Of a stretch of 64,000 nucleotides of DNA, positions 1 through 7,301 are shown one piece after another. Position 1 is the stretch's first letter, and every line of letters begins with the position of its first letter. This DNA comes from CAMLIZ01 sp036231905 (GTDB lineage Bacteria > Pseudomonadota > Gammaproteobacteria > Burkholderiales > Burkholderiaceae_C): contig NZ_JAZARE010000002.1 in the NCBI RefSeq assembly GCF_036231905.1, positions 496,001 to 560,000 of the forward strand, read 5' to 3'. The notes below the pieces were generated by a model, which worked only from the letters and a program-made list of their open reading frames with translations, searched no databases and was not told where the DNA came from. A program made the translations under genes and the position numbers.

Positions 1-80
1 AGTGCTGCGCCCAGCGGCGTTGCGCAGCGATTTGCGAAGTGCCGCAACACGGCCTTCGTCAAGCCAAGCATCGTCTTCAT
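1..80 (-). CDS. Unknown protein, N-terminus only
   Basis: A minus-strand frame opens with ATG at 80 and runs off the left edge, so only about 26 codons are visible; it begins MKTMLGLTKAVLRHFANR. AGGGAG lies 7 bases before the ATG, a well-placed ribosome binding site. The visible part is basic and could be the start of a helix. It is the fourth frame in the same direction after the LexA-type box near 890, but 140 bases separate it from the preceding gene, so membership of that operon is uncertain. No family is recognised. Confidence 0.4.
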   Translation of the reverse strand, partial: MKTMLGLTKAVLRHFANRCATPLGAA

Positions 81-220
81 TTGTGTGCTCCCTGTTTGCT
101 CGTTCGCCGATGTCGGCCGAGTACGGGGAGGATGCCACCTGCGGTGCAGGCTGTCATTGGCTGGAAGAGGCCTGAAGCTCTCCGCGTTGTGGTGGAGGAG
201 AGCGACGCTCGCAGCCGCGC

Positions 221-532
221 CTACAGCTGCTCCACAAGATGAGCGCGCACCACGATCTCGTCCTGCTCGAAGCGCTGCTCCAGCTCAGCGCGATGGCTGG
301 CCCACCAGGCCTTGTCGAGCGTGGGCGTCATCACTTCCAGCACCACGATGTCGTCAGGCACCACGGCGCCTGATTCATCGTCACGCCACAGTCCTTTCGC
401 CGGCGCGCGGCTGAAGCTCGTGAGGCCACCGAAGCGCTGCACCAGTTGGTTGCGCTCGTGCGCGAACCGCTGGCGTTGCAGTGCCTGGTCGCCATCTGGC
501 TGCCAGGGCAGAAGGATCTGCACGAGGTACAT
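221..532 (-). CDS. Conserved hypothetical protein, 103 aa
   Basis: A small soluble protein starting MYLVQILLPW, with the segments RFGGLTSFSRAPAKGLW and DIVVLEVM. This resembles a small conserved family seen in many proteobacteria (no named function known to me) in which the RFGG-LT-F-RAP-GLW block is typical. There is no signal peptide or membrane segment; the C-terminal half is rich in Glu, Arg and Trp and probably helical. It begins 19 bases after the preceding 68-aa gene, and AGGGAG almost touches the ATG. It probably belongs to the operon starting at the LexA-type box near 890. The family match is from memory. Confidence 0.75.
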   Translation of the reverse strand: MYLVQILLPWQPDGDQALQRQRFAHERNQLVQRFGGLTSFSRAPAKGLWRDDESGAVVPDDIVVLEVMTPTLDKAWWASHRAELEQRFEQDEIVVRAHLVEQL

Positions 533-551
533 GCTCCCTTCGGAGCAGGGG

Positions 552-758
552 TCATGCCCGTGAGTCGGCGTCCGGCTGCTCGACCGGTGTAACCACCTGA
601 CCGTTCACCATGACCTTGTCGCCGATCACCTCAATGAGCATCGCGCCAAAACGGCCTTCCCACAGGTATCGCAGCACGCCGTCGGCGGCCAGCGGCAGCG
701 CGGTCTGCTCGCTGGCGTCGCGCAGCAGCAGCACTTCCGGCAGAAGAGGAGCGTTCAC
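552..758 (-). CDS. Small hypothetical protein, 68 aa (GTG start)
   Basis: Starts with GTG at 758, preceded by AGGAG about 9 bases upstream, within the 23 bases that separate it from the 27-codon ORF. The protein is acidic, with Leu/Val-rich stretches (PEVLLLRD, GVLRYLWEGRFGAMLIEVIG) that suggest a compact beta-rich fold; there is no signal peptide. It sits in the middle of a minus-strand run of small genes with 20-25 base gaps, so co-transcription from the LexA-type promoter is likely. The family is unrecognised. Codon use is typical of the window. Confidence 0.6.
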   Translation of the reverse strand: MNAPLLPEVLLLRDASEQTALPLAADGVLRYLWEGRFGAMLIEVIGDKVMVNGQVVTPVEQPDADSRA

Positions 759-781
759 AACAACCGGCTCCTAGGGCGCAC

Positions 782-865
782 TCAAAGCCAATGCCAGATG
801 CGCAACAGCCAGGCGGGCGGGCGGCGGGTGGACGGGCGATAGTTCTCACGAAGCAGCTGGGGCAT
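782..865 (-). CDS. 27-aa cationic, Trp-rich micro-ORF behind a LexA-type box
   Basis: An ORF of 27 codons starts with ATG at 865 behind AGGAGA (spacing about 5 bases). The peptide is strongly basic in the middle (RPSTRRPPAW) and ends in an aromatic, hydrophobic tail (LLRIWHWL). The LexA-type box lies 16-31 bases upstream of the ATG, and the next gene, with its own ribosome binding site, begins 23 bases downstream, as in an operon. The size and composition would fit an SOS-induced membrane-active or regulatory peptide, or a leader peptide; this is inference. It could also be non-coding leader. Confidence 0.5.
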   Translation of the reverse strand: MPQLLRENYRPSTRRPPAWLLRIWHWL

Positions 866-880
866 AGACGTCTCCTGAAG

Positions 881-896
881 CTGTACGTTTATACAG
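881..896 (-). promoter_or_regulatory. LexA-type SOS operator
   Basis: ctgtacgtttatacag matches CTGT-N8-ACAG, the LexA box core used by Gram-negative bacteria, with both half-sites perfect and an A/T-rich centre. Read on the minus strand it contains TATAAA, a plausible -10 element, so LexA binding would block the promoter. It is placed just upstream of the minus-strand 27-codon ORF. The plus-strand hemerythrin gene begins 209 bases away and is a less likely target. Confidence 0.75.
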
Positions 897-925
897 CATT
901 TTCAAAGCGCCGTTTTCCCAACCGG

Positions 926-969
926 TACAATCGCCCAGACCCAACCAAGGCGCCTGCGCGGGCGCCTTG
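926..969 (+). promoter_or_regulatory. Possible promoter and leader hairpin before hemerythrin
   Basis: TACAAT at 926-931 is a 5/6 match to a -10 element, although no clear -35 is visible. Shortly downstream, CAAGGCGCC (946-954) and GGCGCCTTG (961-969) form a perfect 9-bp stem with a 6-base loop. The hairpin would lie at the very start of the transcript of the hemerythrin gene, 135 bases before its ATG. There is no T run, so a terminator is unlikely. It may be a 5'-end stabilising or regulatory structure. Confidence 0.3.
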
Positions 970-1104
970 ACGTTTCAGTGGTGCATCTGGCCACCGCCCC
1001 GCGCGAGCCCTTACGGCCCGCTCCATCCCACCCCTTCCCGCTGCAACGCCCGGCACTCCTTGCCGCTCCATGCGTTGCCTACGCGGGCCATGACGGAGAC
1101 CAGA

Positions 1105-1611
1105 ATGACTCAACAATCCAAAACCCTCGCGACGTCGTCCCCCGCATTCCTGGACGCCGTGGCGCTGCTGCAGTCCGACAACCAGGCCATGAAGGCGCTG
1201 TTCGACCGGTATGCAGGGCTGGTGCAACAAGGCGCCGCCAACGAGCAGAAGCGCTCGCTGGCCGATGACATCTGCTGGACGGTGACCGTGCACATGGCCG
1301 CCAAGGAAGAGATCTTCTACCCCGCCGCCGCTGACGCCATCGATGCGCAGCACCTCCTGCACGAGGCGACGGTTGAACACAACAGCACGCGACACCTCAT
1401 CGCCGACCTCGTGAGCATGTCGCCGGACAAGCCGCACTTCGATGCGACGATGAAGGTGCTGGGCGGCCATGTCGGCCAGCATGTCGGCCGGGAGGAGAGC
1501 GACCTCTTCCCGAAGGTGCGGCAGTCGAGCCTGGACCTCCGGGCCATCGGCGAGCGGTTCGCCGAGCGGAAGGAAGAAATCATGGCCGAGGTGGAGCAGG
1601 TCGAGGCCTGA
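1105..1611 (+). CDS. Hemerythrin HHE cation-binding domain protein
   Basis: A 168-aa soluble protein with one HHE (hemerythrin-like) domain: a four-helix bundle expected to hold a di-iron centre that binds O2 or NO or senses redox or iron. Candidate ligands are His in TVTVHMAAKEE, Glu in EEIFYP, His in VEHNSTRH, and two His plus Glu in GGHVGQHVGREES. The start at 1105 is preferred over an ATG at 1090 because GGAG lies 6 bases before it. It is monocistronic, ends at a strong hairpin, and faces the MFS transporter convergently. A second, membrane-anchored hemerythrin is encoded near 54.5 kb. Confidence 0.88.
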   Translation: MTQQSKTLATSSPAFLDAVALLQSDNQAMKALFDRYAGLVQQGAANEQKRSLADDICWTVTVHMAAKEEIFYPAAADAIDAQHLLHEATVEHNSTRHLIADLVSMSPDKPHFDATMKVLGGHVGQHVGREESDLFPKVRQSSLDLRAIGERFAERKEEIMAEVEQVEA

Positions 1612-1624
1612 CGAGTCCAAGCGC

Positions 1625-1650
1625 AAGGGCCGCTCGGCTGAGCGGCCCTT
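1625..1650 (+). terminator. Hairpin terminator after hemerythrin
   Basis: AAGGGCCGCTC and GAGCGGCCCTT form a perfect 11-bp stem with a GGCT loop, beginning 14 bases after the hemerythrin stop codon. Only two T residues follow on the plus strand, and AA precedes it on the other strand, so it may act in both directions between the convergent genes. Confidence 0.7.
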
Positions 1651-1690
1651 CTGCACTCACTGTCTGACCGGCCCCGCAGTGGGACAGCCC

Positions 1691-3037
1691 TCAGTCCCGC
1701 ACCGCCGACATCGTGCGGTTGGCCCGCAGCGCCAGCAGCGTGCAGGCGGCGCCGGACAGCAGGTACAGGCTCACCGCCACCAGCCCGAAGCGCGCCGACA
1801 GCCCCAGCGCCACCAACGGTGCAAAGGCCGCGCCCACCAGCCAGGCCAGGTCGGCCGTCAGCGCCGCCCCGGTGTAGCGAAAGCGCGGCAGGAAGTTCGA
1901 CGTCACCGAGCCGGCGGCTTGGCCGTAGGACAGCCCCAGCAGCACGAAGCCCACGAGGATGAAGGCATCCTGCGCCAGCGGTCCGCCGCCCAACAGCCAG
2001 GGCGTGAACAGGCTGAAGACGGCGATGGCGATTGCCAGCGTGCCCAGGGTGCGGCGGCGGCCGATGCGGTCGGCCAGCAGGCCCGACAGCGGCATCGCGG
2101 CCGCGGCCAGCAGCGCGCCCACCAGTTCCACCGACAGGAACTCGCCGATCGACTGCTGCGAGTACAGCGCCACCCATGACAGCGGGAACACCGTCACCAG
2201 GTGGAACAGCGCATAGCTCGCCAGCGCGGCAAAGGCGCCGATGAAGACGTTGTGGCCCTGAGCGGCGACCAGGTCCCGCACGTTGCACGGCTCCAGCTCG
2301 TGCGCCTCCAGCTCACGCTCGTATTCATGCGTGACCACCAGGCGCAGGCGGGCGAACAGCGCCACCACGTTGATCGCAAAGGCGGCAAAGAACGGGAAGC
2401 GCCAGCCCCAGCCGAGGAAGTCGGCGTTCGAGAGGTTCCCCCAGAGGTAGGCAAACAGCCCGCAGGCCACCAGAAAGCCCAGCGGCGCGCCCAGCTGGCC
2501 CAGCATGGCGTACCAGCCGCGGCGCTGCCGGGGCGCATTGAGGGCCAGCAGTGAAGGCAGGCCGTCCCAGGAGCCGCCCAGCGCCAGCCCCTGGCCGATG
2601 CGACACAGCGCCAGCAGCACGATCGCCAGCTCTCCTGAGCGCGCGTAGCTCGGCAGCAGCGCCATGCCCACGGTGGAGCTGCCGAGCAGGAACAGCGCCA
2701 CGGTCAGCTTGGTGCCACGCCCGAAGTGGCGCTGCAGCTGCATGCCCGCCAGCGTGCCGATCGGCCGCACCACGAAGGCCGCGGCGAACAGCACAAAGGC
2801 CCACAAGGTGCCTTCCAGCCGGCTGGCAAAGGGAAAGAAGACGGCCGGGAACACCAGCACCGAGGCGATGCCGTAGACGAAGAAGTCGAAATATTCCGAC
2901 GCCCGCCCGATCACCACGCCCACGGCGATGTCACCGGGCGCCACGCTGGCAGCGTCGTTGCGGGGATCGGGGGGAGCGGAGGGGTCCTGGGGCGCGCGGC
3001 GGGCCGGGTCGAAATCGTGGATGGCGGCAGAAGGCAT
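1691..3037 (-). CDS. MFS transporter of the metabolite:H+ symporter (MHS) type
   Basis: A 448-aa inner-membrane protein with about 12 transmembrane segments. The signature loop LADRIGRRRTLG (GxLaDrxGRR, loop between segments of the second half) and RIGQGLALGGSWDG mark the major facilitator superfamily, MHS/proline-betaine symporter branch. The substrate cannot be read from sequence. ATG at 3037 is chosen because the residues between an ATG at 3121 and this point do not look like a transporter N-terminus and would cover the FNR-like site; no strong ribosome binding site is seen at either. It is divergent from cyoA. Confidence 0.85.
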   Translation of the reverse strand: MPSAAIHDFDPARRAPQDPSAPPDPRNDAASVAPGDIAVGVVIGRASEYFDFFVYGIASVLVFPAVFFPFASRLEGTLWAFVLFAAAFVVRPIGTLAGMQLQRHFGRGTKLTVALFLLGSSTVGMALLPSYARSGELAIVLLALCRIGQGLALGGSWDGLPSLLALNAPRQRRGWYAMLGQLGAPLGFLVACGLFAYLWGNLSNADFLGWGWRFPFFAAFAINVVALFARLRLVVTHEYERELEAHELEPCNVRDLVAAQGHNVFIGAFAALASYALFHLVTVFPLSWVALYSQQSIGEFLSVELVGALLAAAAMPLSGLLADRIGRRRTLGTLAIAIAVFSLFTPWLLGGGPLAQDAFILVGFVLLGLSYGQAAGSVTSNFLPRFRYTGAALTADLAWLVGAAFAPLVALGLSARFGLVAVSLYLLSGAACTLLALRANRTMSAVRD

Positions 3038-3071
3038 TGAGGTACGGCAAGAGGGCGGCCCGGGGGCCCTG

Positions 3072-3084
3072 GGACAAAATGTCC
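3072..3084. promoter_or_regulatory. Palindrome GGACA-AAA-TGTCC in the cyoA/MFS divergent region
   Basis: A perfect 5+5 bp inverted repeat with an AAA centre lies 6 bases from the FNR-like site and between the divergent MFS and cyoA genes. The size and placement suit a dimeric regulator. The regulator is unknown; it does not match a consensus I can name. Confidence 0.35.
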
Positions 3085-3089
3085 AATCG

Positions 3090-3103
3090 TTGAGCGGCGT
3101 CAA
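3090..3103. promoter_or_regulatory. FNR/Anr-like site upstream of cyoA
   Basis: TTGAGCGGCGTCAA keeps the TTGA-N6-TCAA core of the FNR/Anr consensus (TTGAT-N4-ATCAA), with the inner T/A pair replaced. It lies 60 bases before the chosen cyoA start and 53 bases before the MFS start. FNR represses cyo under anaerobic conditions in E. coli, so a similar role would be sensible here; that is inference from position and core match. Confidence 0.45.
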
Positions 3104-3162
3104 TGAAGATACATTCGCCACCGATGCGCAACCCTGGTTTACCCGCGCGCTCGGTAACCCTG

Positions 3163-4254
3163 ATGTCCACTCAACGCCTCCTCCCCCGAACCCTGGCCCT
3201 GCTGGCGATGCCCGGCGCGCTGTTGCTGGCCGGCTGCGACACCATCGTGATGAAGCCGCACGGCCACGTCGCGGCCCAGCAGGCCCAGCTGATCGTCACC
3301 TCCACGCTGCTGATGCTGCTGATCATCGTGCCGGTGATCGCGCTGACGCTGTTCTTTGCCTGGCGCTACCGGCAATCCAACGCCTCGGCCACCTACACGC
3401 CGGACTGGGACCATTCCACCCGGCTGGAGCTGGTGATCTGGGGCGCGCCGCTGCTCATCATCATCGCGCTGGGCGCGATCACCTGGATCAGCACCCACAA
3501 GCTGGACCCCTACCGCCCGCTGGACCGCATCGACGCGCAGCGCGCGGTGCCCGCTGACATGAAGCCGCTGGTCGTGCAGGTGGTGGCGCTGGACTGGAAG
3601 TGGCTGTTCCTCTACCCCGAGCAGGGCATCGCCACGGTGAACGAGCTGGCCGCGCCGGTGGACCGGCCGATCGAGTTCCGCATCACCGCCTCGAACGTGA
3701 TGAACTCGTTCTACATCCCCGCGCTGGCCGGCCAGATCTACGCGATGCCGGGCATGGAGACCCAGCTGCACGCGGTGATCAACAAAGCCGGCCGCTATGA
3801 AGGCTTCTCTGCGAATTACAGCGGCGGCGGCTTCTCCGACATGCGTTTCCCCTTCCTGGGCCTGTCCACCGCCGACTTCGAGCGCTGGGTGGCGGACAAC
3901 AAGGCGCAAGGTGCCAACCTCACGCGCGCCGCCTACCTGCAGCTGGAGCAGCCGAGCAGCCGCGAGCCGGTGCGCCGCTATGCCGGCGTGGATGCCGACC
4001 TCTGGGGGGCCATCGTCAACCGCTGTGTCGACGGCAGCAAGATGTGCATGCACCAGATGATGGCGATCGACGCCGCCGGCGGCCTGGGCAAGCAAGGCAT
4101 TGACGGCCTGGCCCGCAGCGCTTGGCGCAACGCCGATGGCAGCACGCTGCAGCGCACGGTGGTCGCCTCGGCCGCCGTCTGCACACCCGCCAACCCGAGC
4201 GGAGCGCCGCTCACGCTGGCCGCCCTGCCCGCCACCCCCGCTGCCGCGAAGTGA
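3163..4254 (+). CDS. cyoA: Cytochrome bo-type ubiquinol oxidase subunit II
   Basis: A 363-aa lipoprotein: signal peptide with lipobox LLLAGC (Cys about residue 25), two transmembrane helices, then the periplasmic cupredoxin domain. It lacks the CxxxC CuA ligands of cytochrome c oxidases; the equivalent stretch reads GFSANYSGGGFSDM, as in quinol oxidases. It anchors the quinol-side domain of the CyoABCD proton-pumping oxidase. ATG at 3163 gives a standard lipoprotein signal; upstream in-frame ATGs at 3103 and 3124 would add a non-signal extension. It is the first gene of cyoABCD, 8 bases before cyoB. Confidence 0.93.
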   Translation: MSTQRLLPRTLALLAMPGALLLAGCDTIVMKPHGHVAAQQAQLIVTSTLLMLLIIVPVIALTLFFAWRYRQSNASATYTPDWDHSTRLELVIWGAPLLIIIALGAITWISTHKLDPYRPLDRIDAQRAVPADMKPLVVQVVALDWKWLFLYPEQGIATVNELAAPVDRPIEFRITASNVMNSFYIPALAGQIYAMPGMETQLHAVINKAGRYEGFSANYSGGGFSDMRFPFLGLSTADFERWVADNKAQGANLTRAAYLQLEQPSSREPVRRYAGVDADLWGAIVNRCVDGSKMCMHQMMAIDAAGGLGKQGIDGLARSAWRNADGSTLQRTVVASAAVCTPANPSGAPLTLAALPATPAAAK

Positions 4255-4262
4255 GTGCCGCC

Positions 4263-6263
4263 ATGACTTCCGACCTGCTGTTCGGCCGCCTGAGCCTGGA
4301 GGCCATTCCCTACCACGAGCCCATCCTCGTCGGCACCTTCGCCGCCGCGGCGCTGGGGGGCCTGTTCGTGCTGGTGTGGCTCACCCGCATGCAGCTGTGG
4401 ACGCCGCTGTGGCGCGACTGGATCACCAGCATCGACCACAAGAAGATCGGCATCATGTACATCGTGCTGGGCCTGGTGATGCTGCTGCGCGGCTTTGCCG
4501 ACGCGGCCATGATGCGCGCACAGCAGGCCATGGCCTTCGGCGACAACCCCGGCTTTCTCCCGCCGCACCACTATGACCAGATCTTCACCGCCCACGGCGT
4601 GATCATGATCTTCTTCGTGGCCATGCCGCTGGTCACGGGCTTCATGAACTACGTGGTGCCGCTGCAGATCGGCGCGCGCGACGTGGCCTTCCCGTTCCTG
4701 AACAACTTCAGCTTCTGGATGACCGCCGGCGGCGCGGCGCTGGTGATGATGTCGCTCTTCGTGGGCGAATTCGCCAAGACTGGCTGGCTGGCCTATCCGC
4801 CGCTGTCGGGCCTGCTGCAGAGCCCGGACGTGGGCGTGGACTACTACCTGTGGTCGCTGCAGATCGCCGGCATCGGCACCACGCTGTCGGGCATCAACCT
4901 GATCGCCACCATCATCAAGATGCGCGCACCCGGCATGACGATGATGAAGATGCCGGTGTTCACCTGGACCAGCCTGTGCACCAACGTGCTGATCGTTGCC
5001 ACCTTCCCGGTGCTGGCGGCCACGCTGGCGCTGCTGACGGCCGACCGCTACCTGGGCACCGCCTTCTTCACCAACGACATGGGCGGCAACGCCATGCTGT
5101 ACGTGAACCTGATCTGGATCTGGGGCCACCCCGAGGTCTACATCCTGGTGCTCCCGGTGTTCGGCATCTTCAGCGAGGTGGTGTCCACCTTCAGCGGCAA
5201 GAAGCTGTTCGGTTACGCGTCCATGGTGTACGCCACGGTGGTGATCACCATCCTGTCGTACCTGGTGTGGCTGCACCACTTCTTCACCATGGGCTCGGGC
5301 GCCAGCGTGAACTCGTTCTTCGGGATCACGACCATGATCATCTCGATCCCCACCGGGGCCAAGATCTTCAACTGGCTGTTCACCATGTACCGCGGCCGCA
5401 TCAAGTTCGAGGTGCCCATGCTGTGGACGGTGGGCTTCATGGTCACCTTCACGGTCGGCGGCATGACGGGCGTGCTGCTGGCGGTGCCGGCGGCCGACTT
5501 CGTGCTGCACAACAGCCTGTTCCTGATCGCGCACTTCCACAACGTGATCATCGGCGGCGTGGTGTTTGGCCTCTTCGCCGGCATCAACTACTGGTTTCCC
5601 AAGGCCTTCGGCTTCAAGCTCGACGCGTTCTGGGGCAAGGTGAGCTTCTGGTGCTGGTTCGTCGGCTTCTGGGTCGCGTTCACGCCGCTGTACGTGCTGG
5701 GCCTGATGGGCATCACCCGCCGCATGAGCCACTTCGACGATCCGTCGCTGCAGATCTGGTTCCAGATCGCGGCCGTGGGCGCCGGCATCGTGGCCCTGGG
5801 CATCGGCGCCTTCCTTGTGCAGCTGGTGGTGAGCTATCGCCGCCGTGAGCAGCTGCGCGACGTGACCGGTGACCCGTGGGAGGGCCGCACGCTGGAATGG
5901 TCCACCGCCAGCCCGCCGGCGGACTACAACTTCGCGTTCACGCCCATCGTGCACGAGCAGGATGCCTGGCACGACATGAAGCGCCGCGGCGCGCAGCGCC
6001 CGCTGGCCGGCTTCAAGGCCATCCACATGCCGAAGAACACCGCCGCGGGCTTCGTGATCGCGATGCTGGCCACCGCCTGCGGCTTTGCACTCATCTGGCA
6101 CATGTGGCTGCCGGTGATCGCGACCTTCGCCGCCACGGTGATCGCCGCCATCGTGCACACCTTCAACTACCAGCGCGACTACCACATCGACGCCGACGTG
6201 GTGGCCCGCACCGAGCACGCCCGCACCCAGGCGCTCACCCAGGCGCTGGGCGCCGCGGCCTAA
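4263..6263 (+). CDS. cyoB: Cytochrome bo-type ubiquinol oxidase subunit I
   Basis: A 666-aa heme-copper oxidase core subunit (E. coli CyoB is 663 aa), with about 15 transmembrane helices. All expected metal ligands are visible with a +5 offset from E. coli: low-spin heme His near 111 (TAHGVIM); CuB His near 289 with the cross-link Tyr (WGHPEVY); His-His near 338-339 (LHHFFTMG); high-spin and low-spin heme His in AHFHN (about 424 and 426). It oxidises ubiquinol, reduces O2 to water and pumps protons. The ATG at 4263 aligns with the family start. Confidence 0.97.
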   Translation: MTSDLLFGRLSLEAIPYHEPILVGTFAAAALGGLFVLVWLTRMQLWTPLWRDWITSIDHKKIGIMYIVLGLVMLLRGFADAAMMRAQQAMAFGDNPGFLPPHHYDQIFTAHGVIMIFFVAMPLVTGFMNYVVPLQIGARDVAFPFLNNFSFWMTAGGAALVMMSLFVGEFAKTGWLAYPPLSGLLQSPDVGVDYYLWSLQIAGIGTTLSGINLIATIIKMRAPGMTMMKMPVFTWTSLCTNVLIVATFPVLAATLALLTADRYLGTAFFTNDMGGNAMLYVNLIWIWGHPEVYILVLPVFGIFSEVVSTFSGKKLFGYASMVYATVVITILSYLVWLHHFFTMGSGASVNSFFGITTMIISIPTGAKIFNWLFTMYRGRIKFEVPMLWTVGFMVTFTVGGMTGVLLAVPAADFVLHNSLFLIAHFHNVIIGGVVFGLFAGINYWFPKAFGFKLDAFWGKVSFWCWFVGFWVAFTPLYVLGLMGITRRMSHFDDPSLQIWFQIAAVGAGIVALGIGAFLVQLVVSYRRREQLRDVTGDPWEGRTLEWSTASPPADYNFAFTPIVHEQDAWHDMKRRGAQRPLAGFKAIHMPKNTAAGFVIAMLATACGFALIWHMWLPVIATFAATVIAAIVHTFNYQRDYHIDADVVARTEHARTQALTQALGAAA

Positions 6264-6276
6264 AGCCTGATCGAGC

Positions 6277-6906
6277 ATGACCATGCACAACGCCTCCACG
6301 CTGTCGCTCAACGGCGCGCCGGTCTTCTACGACAACGGCGACCACCATCCGCAGCAGGGCACGCTGCTGGGGTTCTGGCTGTACCTGATGAGCGACTGCC
6401 TCATCTTCGCGGTGCTGTTCGCGGTGTACGCGGTGCTGGGGCGCAGCTACGCGGCCGGCCCCTCCGGCGCCGACCTGTTCGACCTGCCGCTGGTGGCCGC
6501 CAACACCGCGCTGCTGTTGTTCTCGTCCATCACCTATGGCTTTGCCATGATCGGCATGCAGCACGGGCGGCAGAAGGCAGTGCTGGGCTGGCTGGCGATC
6601 ACCGGCCTGCTGGGGCTGGGCTTCCTGGGCATCGAGCTCTTCGAGTTCAGCCACCTCATCCACGAAGGTGCGGGGCCGCAGCGCAGCGCCTTCCTGTCGT
6701 CCTTCTTCACGCTGGTGGGCACGCACGGCCTGCACGTCACCTTCGGCATCATCTGGCTGGTGACCTTGATGCTGCAGGTGCGCAAGCTCGGCCTCATCCC
6801 GGAGAACAAGCGCCGCCTGATGTGCCTGTCGATGTTCTGGCACTTCCTGGACGTGGTCTGGATCGGCGTCTTCACTTTCGTCTACCTCATGGGAGTCTTG
6901 CCGTGA
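6277..6906 (+). CDS. cyoC: Cytochrome bo-type ubiquinol oxidase subunit III
   Basis: A 209-aa membrane protein with five predicted helices and the family features LGFWLYLMSDCLIFAVLF near the N-terminus and FWHFLDVVWIGVFTFVYLM at the end. It is a structural subunit that stabilises CyoB and its O2/proton channels. It begins 13 bases after cyoB; a second ATG two codons later is an alternative start. Its stop codon overlaps the GTG start of cyoD by 4 bases, so translation is probably coupled. Confidence 0.95.
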   Translation: MTMHNASTLSLNGAPVFYDNGDHHPQQGTLLGFWLYLMSDCLIFAVLFAVYAVLGRSYAAGPSGADLFDLPLVAANTALLLFSSITYGFAMIGMQHGRQKAVLGWLAITGLLGLGFLGIELFEFSHLIHEGAGPQRSAFLSSFFTLVGTHGLHVTFGIIWLVTLMLQVRKLGLIPENKRRLMCLSMFWHFLDVVWIGVFTFVYLMGVLP

Positions 6907-7292
6907 CCGCCGCTCAACACGCCGCTTCCGAACACGACCACGCGCACGACGACGGCGGCTACCACGCCACCGTGAAGGGCTATGCCATCGGCTTCGGGTT
7001 GTCGGTGCTGCTGACCGCCATTCCGTTCTGGCTGGTGATGGGCCAGGTGCTGCCCTCGCCGCGCATCACGGCCTTCGTGATCCTCGCCTTCGCGGCGGTG
7101 CAGATGGTGGTGCATATGGTGTATTTCCTGCACATGAACGCCAAGGCCGAGGGTGGCTGGTCGCTGCTGGCGCTGATCTTCACCGTGGGGTTGGTGGTCA
7201 TCATGCTGGCCGGCTCCATCTGGGTGATGGTCCACCTCAACACCAACATGATGCCGATGGCCGATCCGGCGGCCATGCGCAACATGCCCTGA
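6903..7292 (+). CDS. cyoD: Cytochrome bo-type ubiquinol oxidase subunit IV
   Basis: A 129-aa protein with three transmembrane helices after a His/Asp-rich cytoplasmic tail (SEHDHAHDDGGYH). AFAAVQMVVHMVYFLHM is typical of CyoD, the small assembly subunit of the bo oxidase. The GTG at 6903 overlaps the cyoC stop, with GGGAG about 9 bases upstream; an in-frame start further upstream would lie inside cyoC. cyoE (heme O synthase), often next in other genomes, is absent; a SURF1-family gene follows. Confidence 0.93.
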   Translation: MTAAQHAASEHDHAHDDGGYHATVKGYAIGFGLSVLLTAIPFWLVMGQVLPSPRITAFVILAFAAVQMVVHMVYFLHMNAKAEGGWSLLALIFTVGLVVIMLAGSIWVMVHLNTNMMPMADPAAMRNMP

Positions 7293-7301
7293 CCGCATCT
7301 C

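Noticed and set aside
39..242. Plus-strand frame at the left edge
   Set aside because: Cys/Arg/Pro-rich shadow without ribosome binding site, opposite a better minus-strand partial frame.
889..1656. 255-codon minus-strand frame opposite the hemerythrin gene
   Set aside because: It covers the LexA-type box and lies antisense to a gene with clear HHE motifs; the translation is Arg/His/Leu low-complexity.
3978..6311. 777-codon minus-strand frame opposite cyoB
   Set aside because: It is antisense to cyoB, rich in His, Arg and Gln without hydrophobic core, and mirrors the codon bias of a real gene. CyoB keeps every metal ligand, so the antisense frame is an artefact.
6822..6902. ATG-led N-terminal extension of cyoD
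   Set aside because: It lies inside cyoC out of frame; GTG 6903 with GGGAG upstream gives the CyoD N-terminus.
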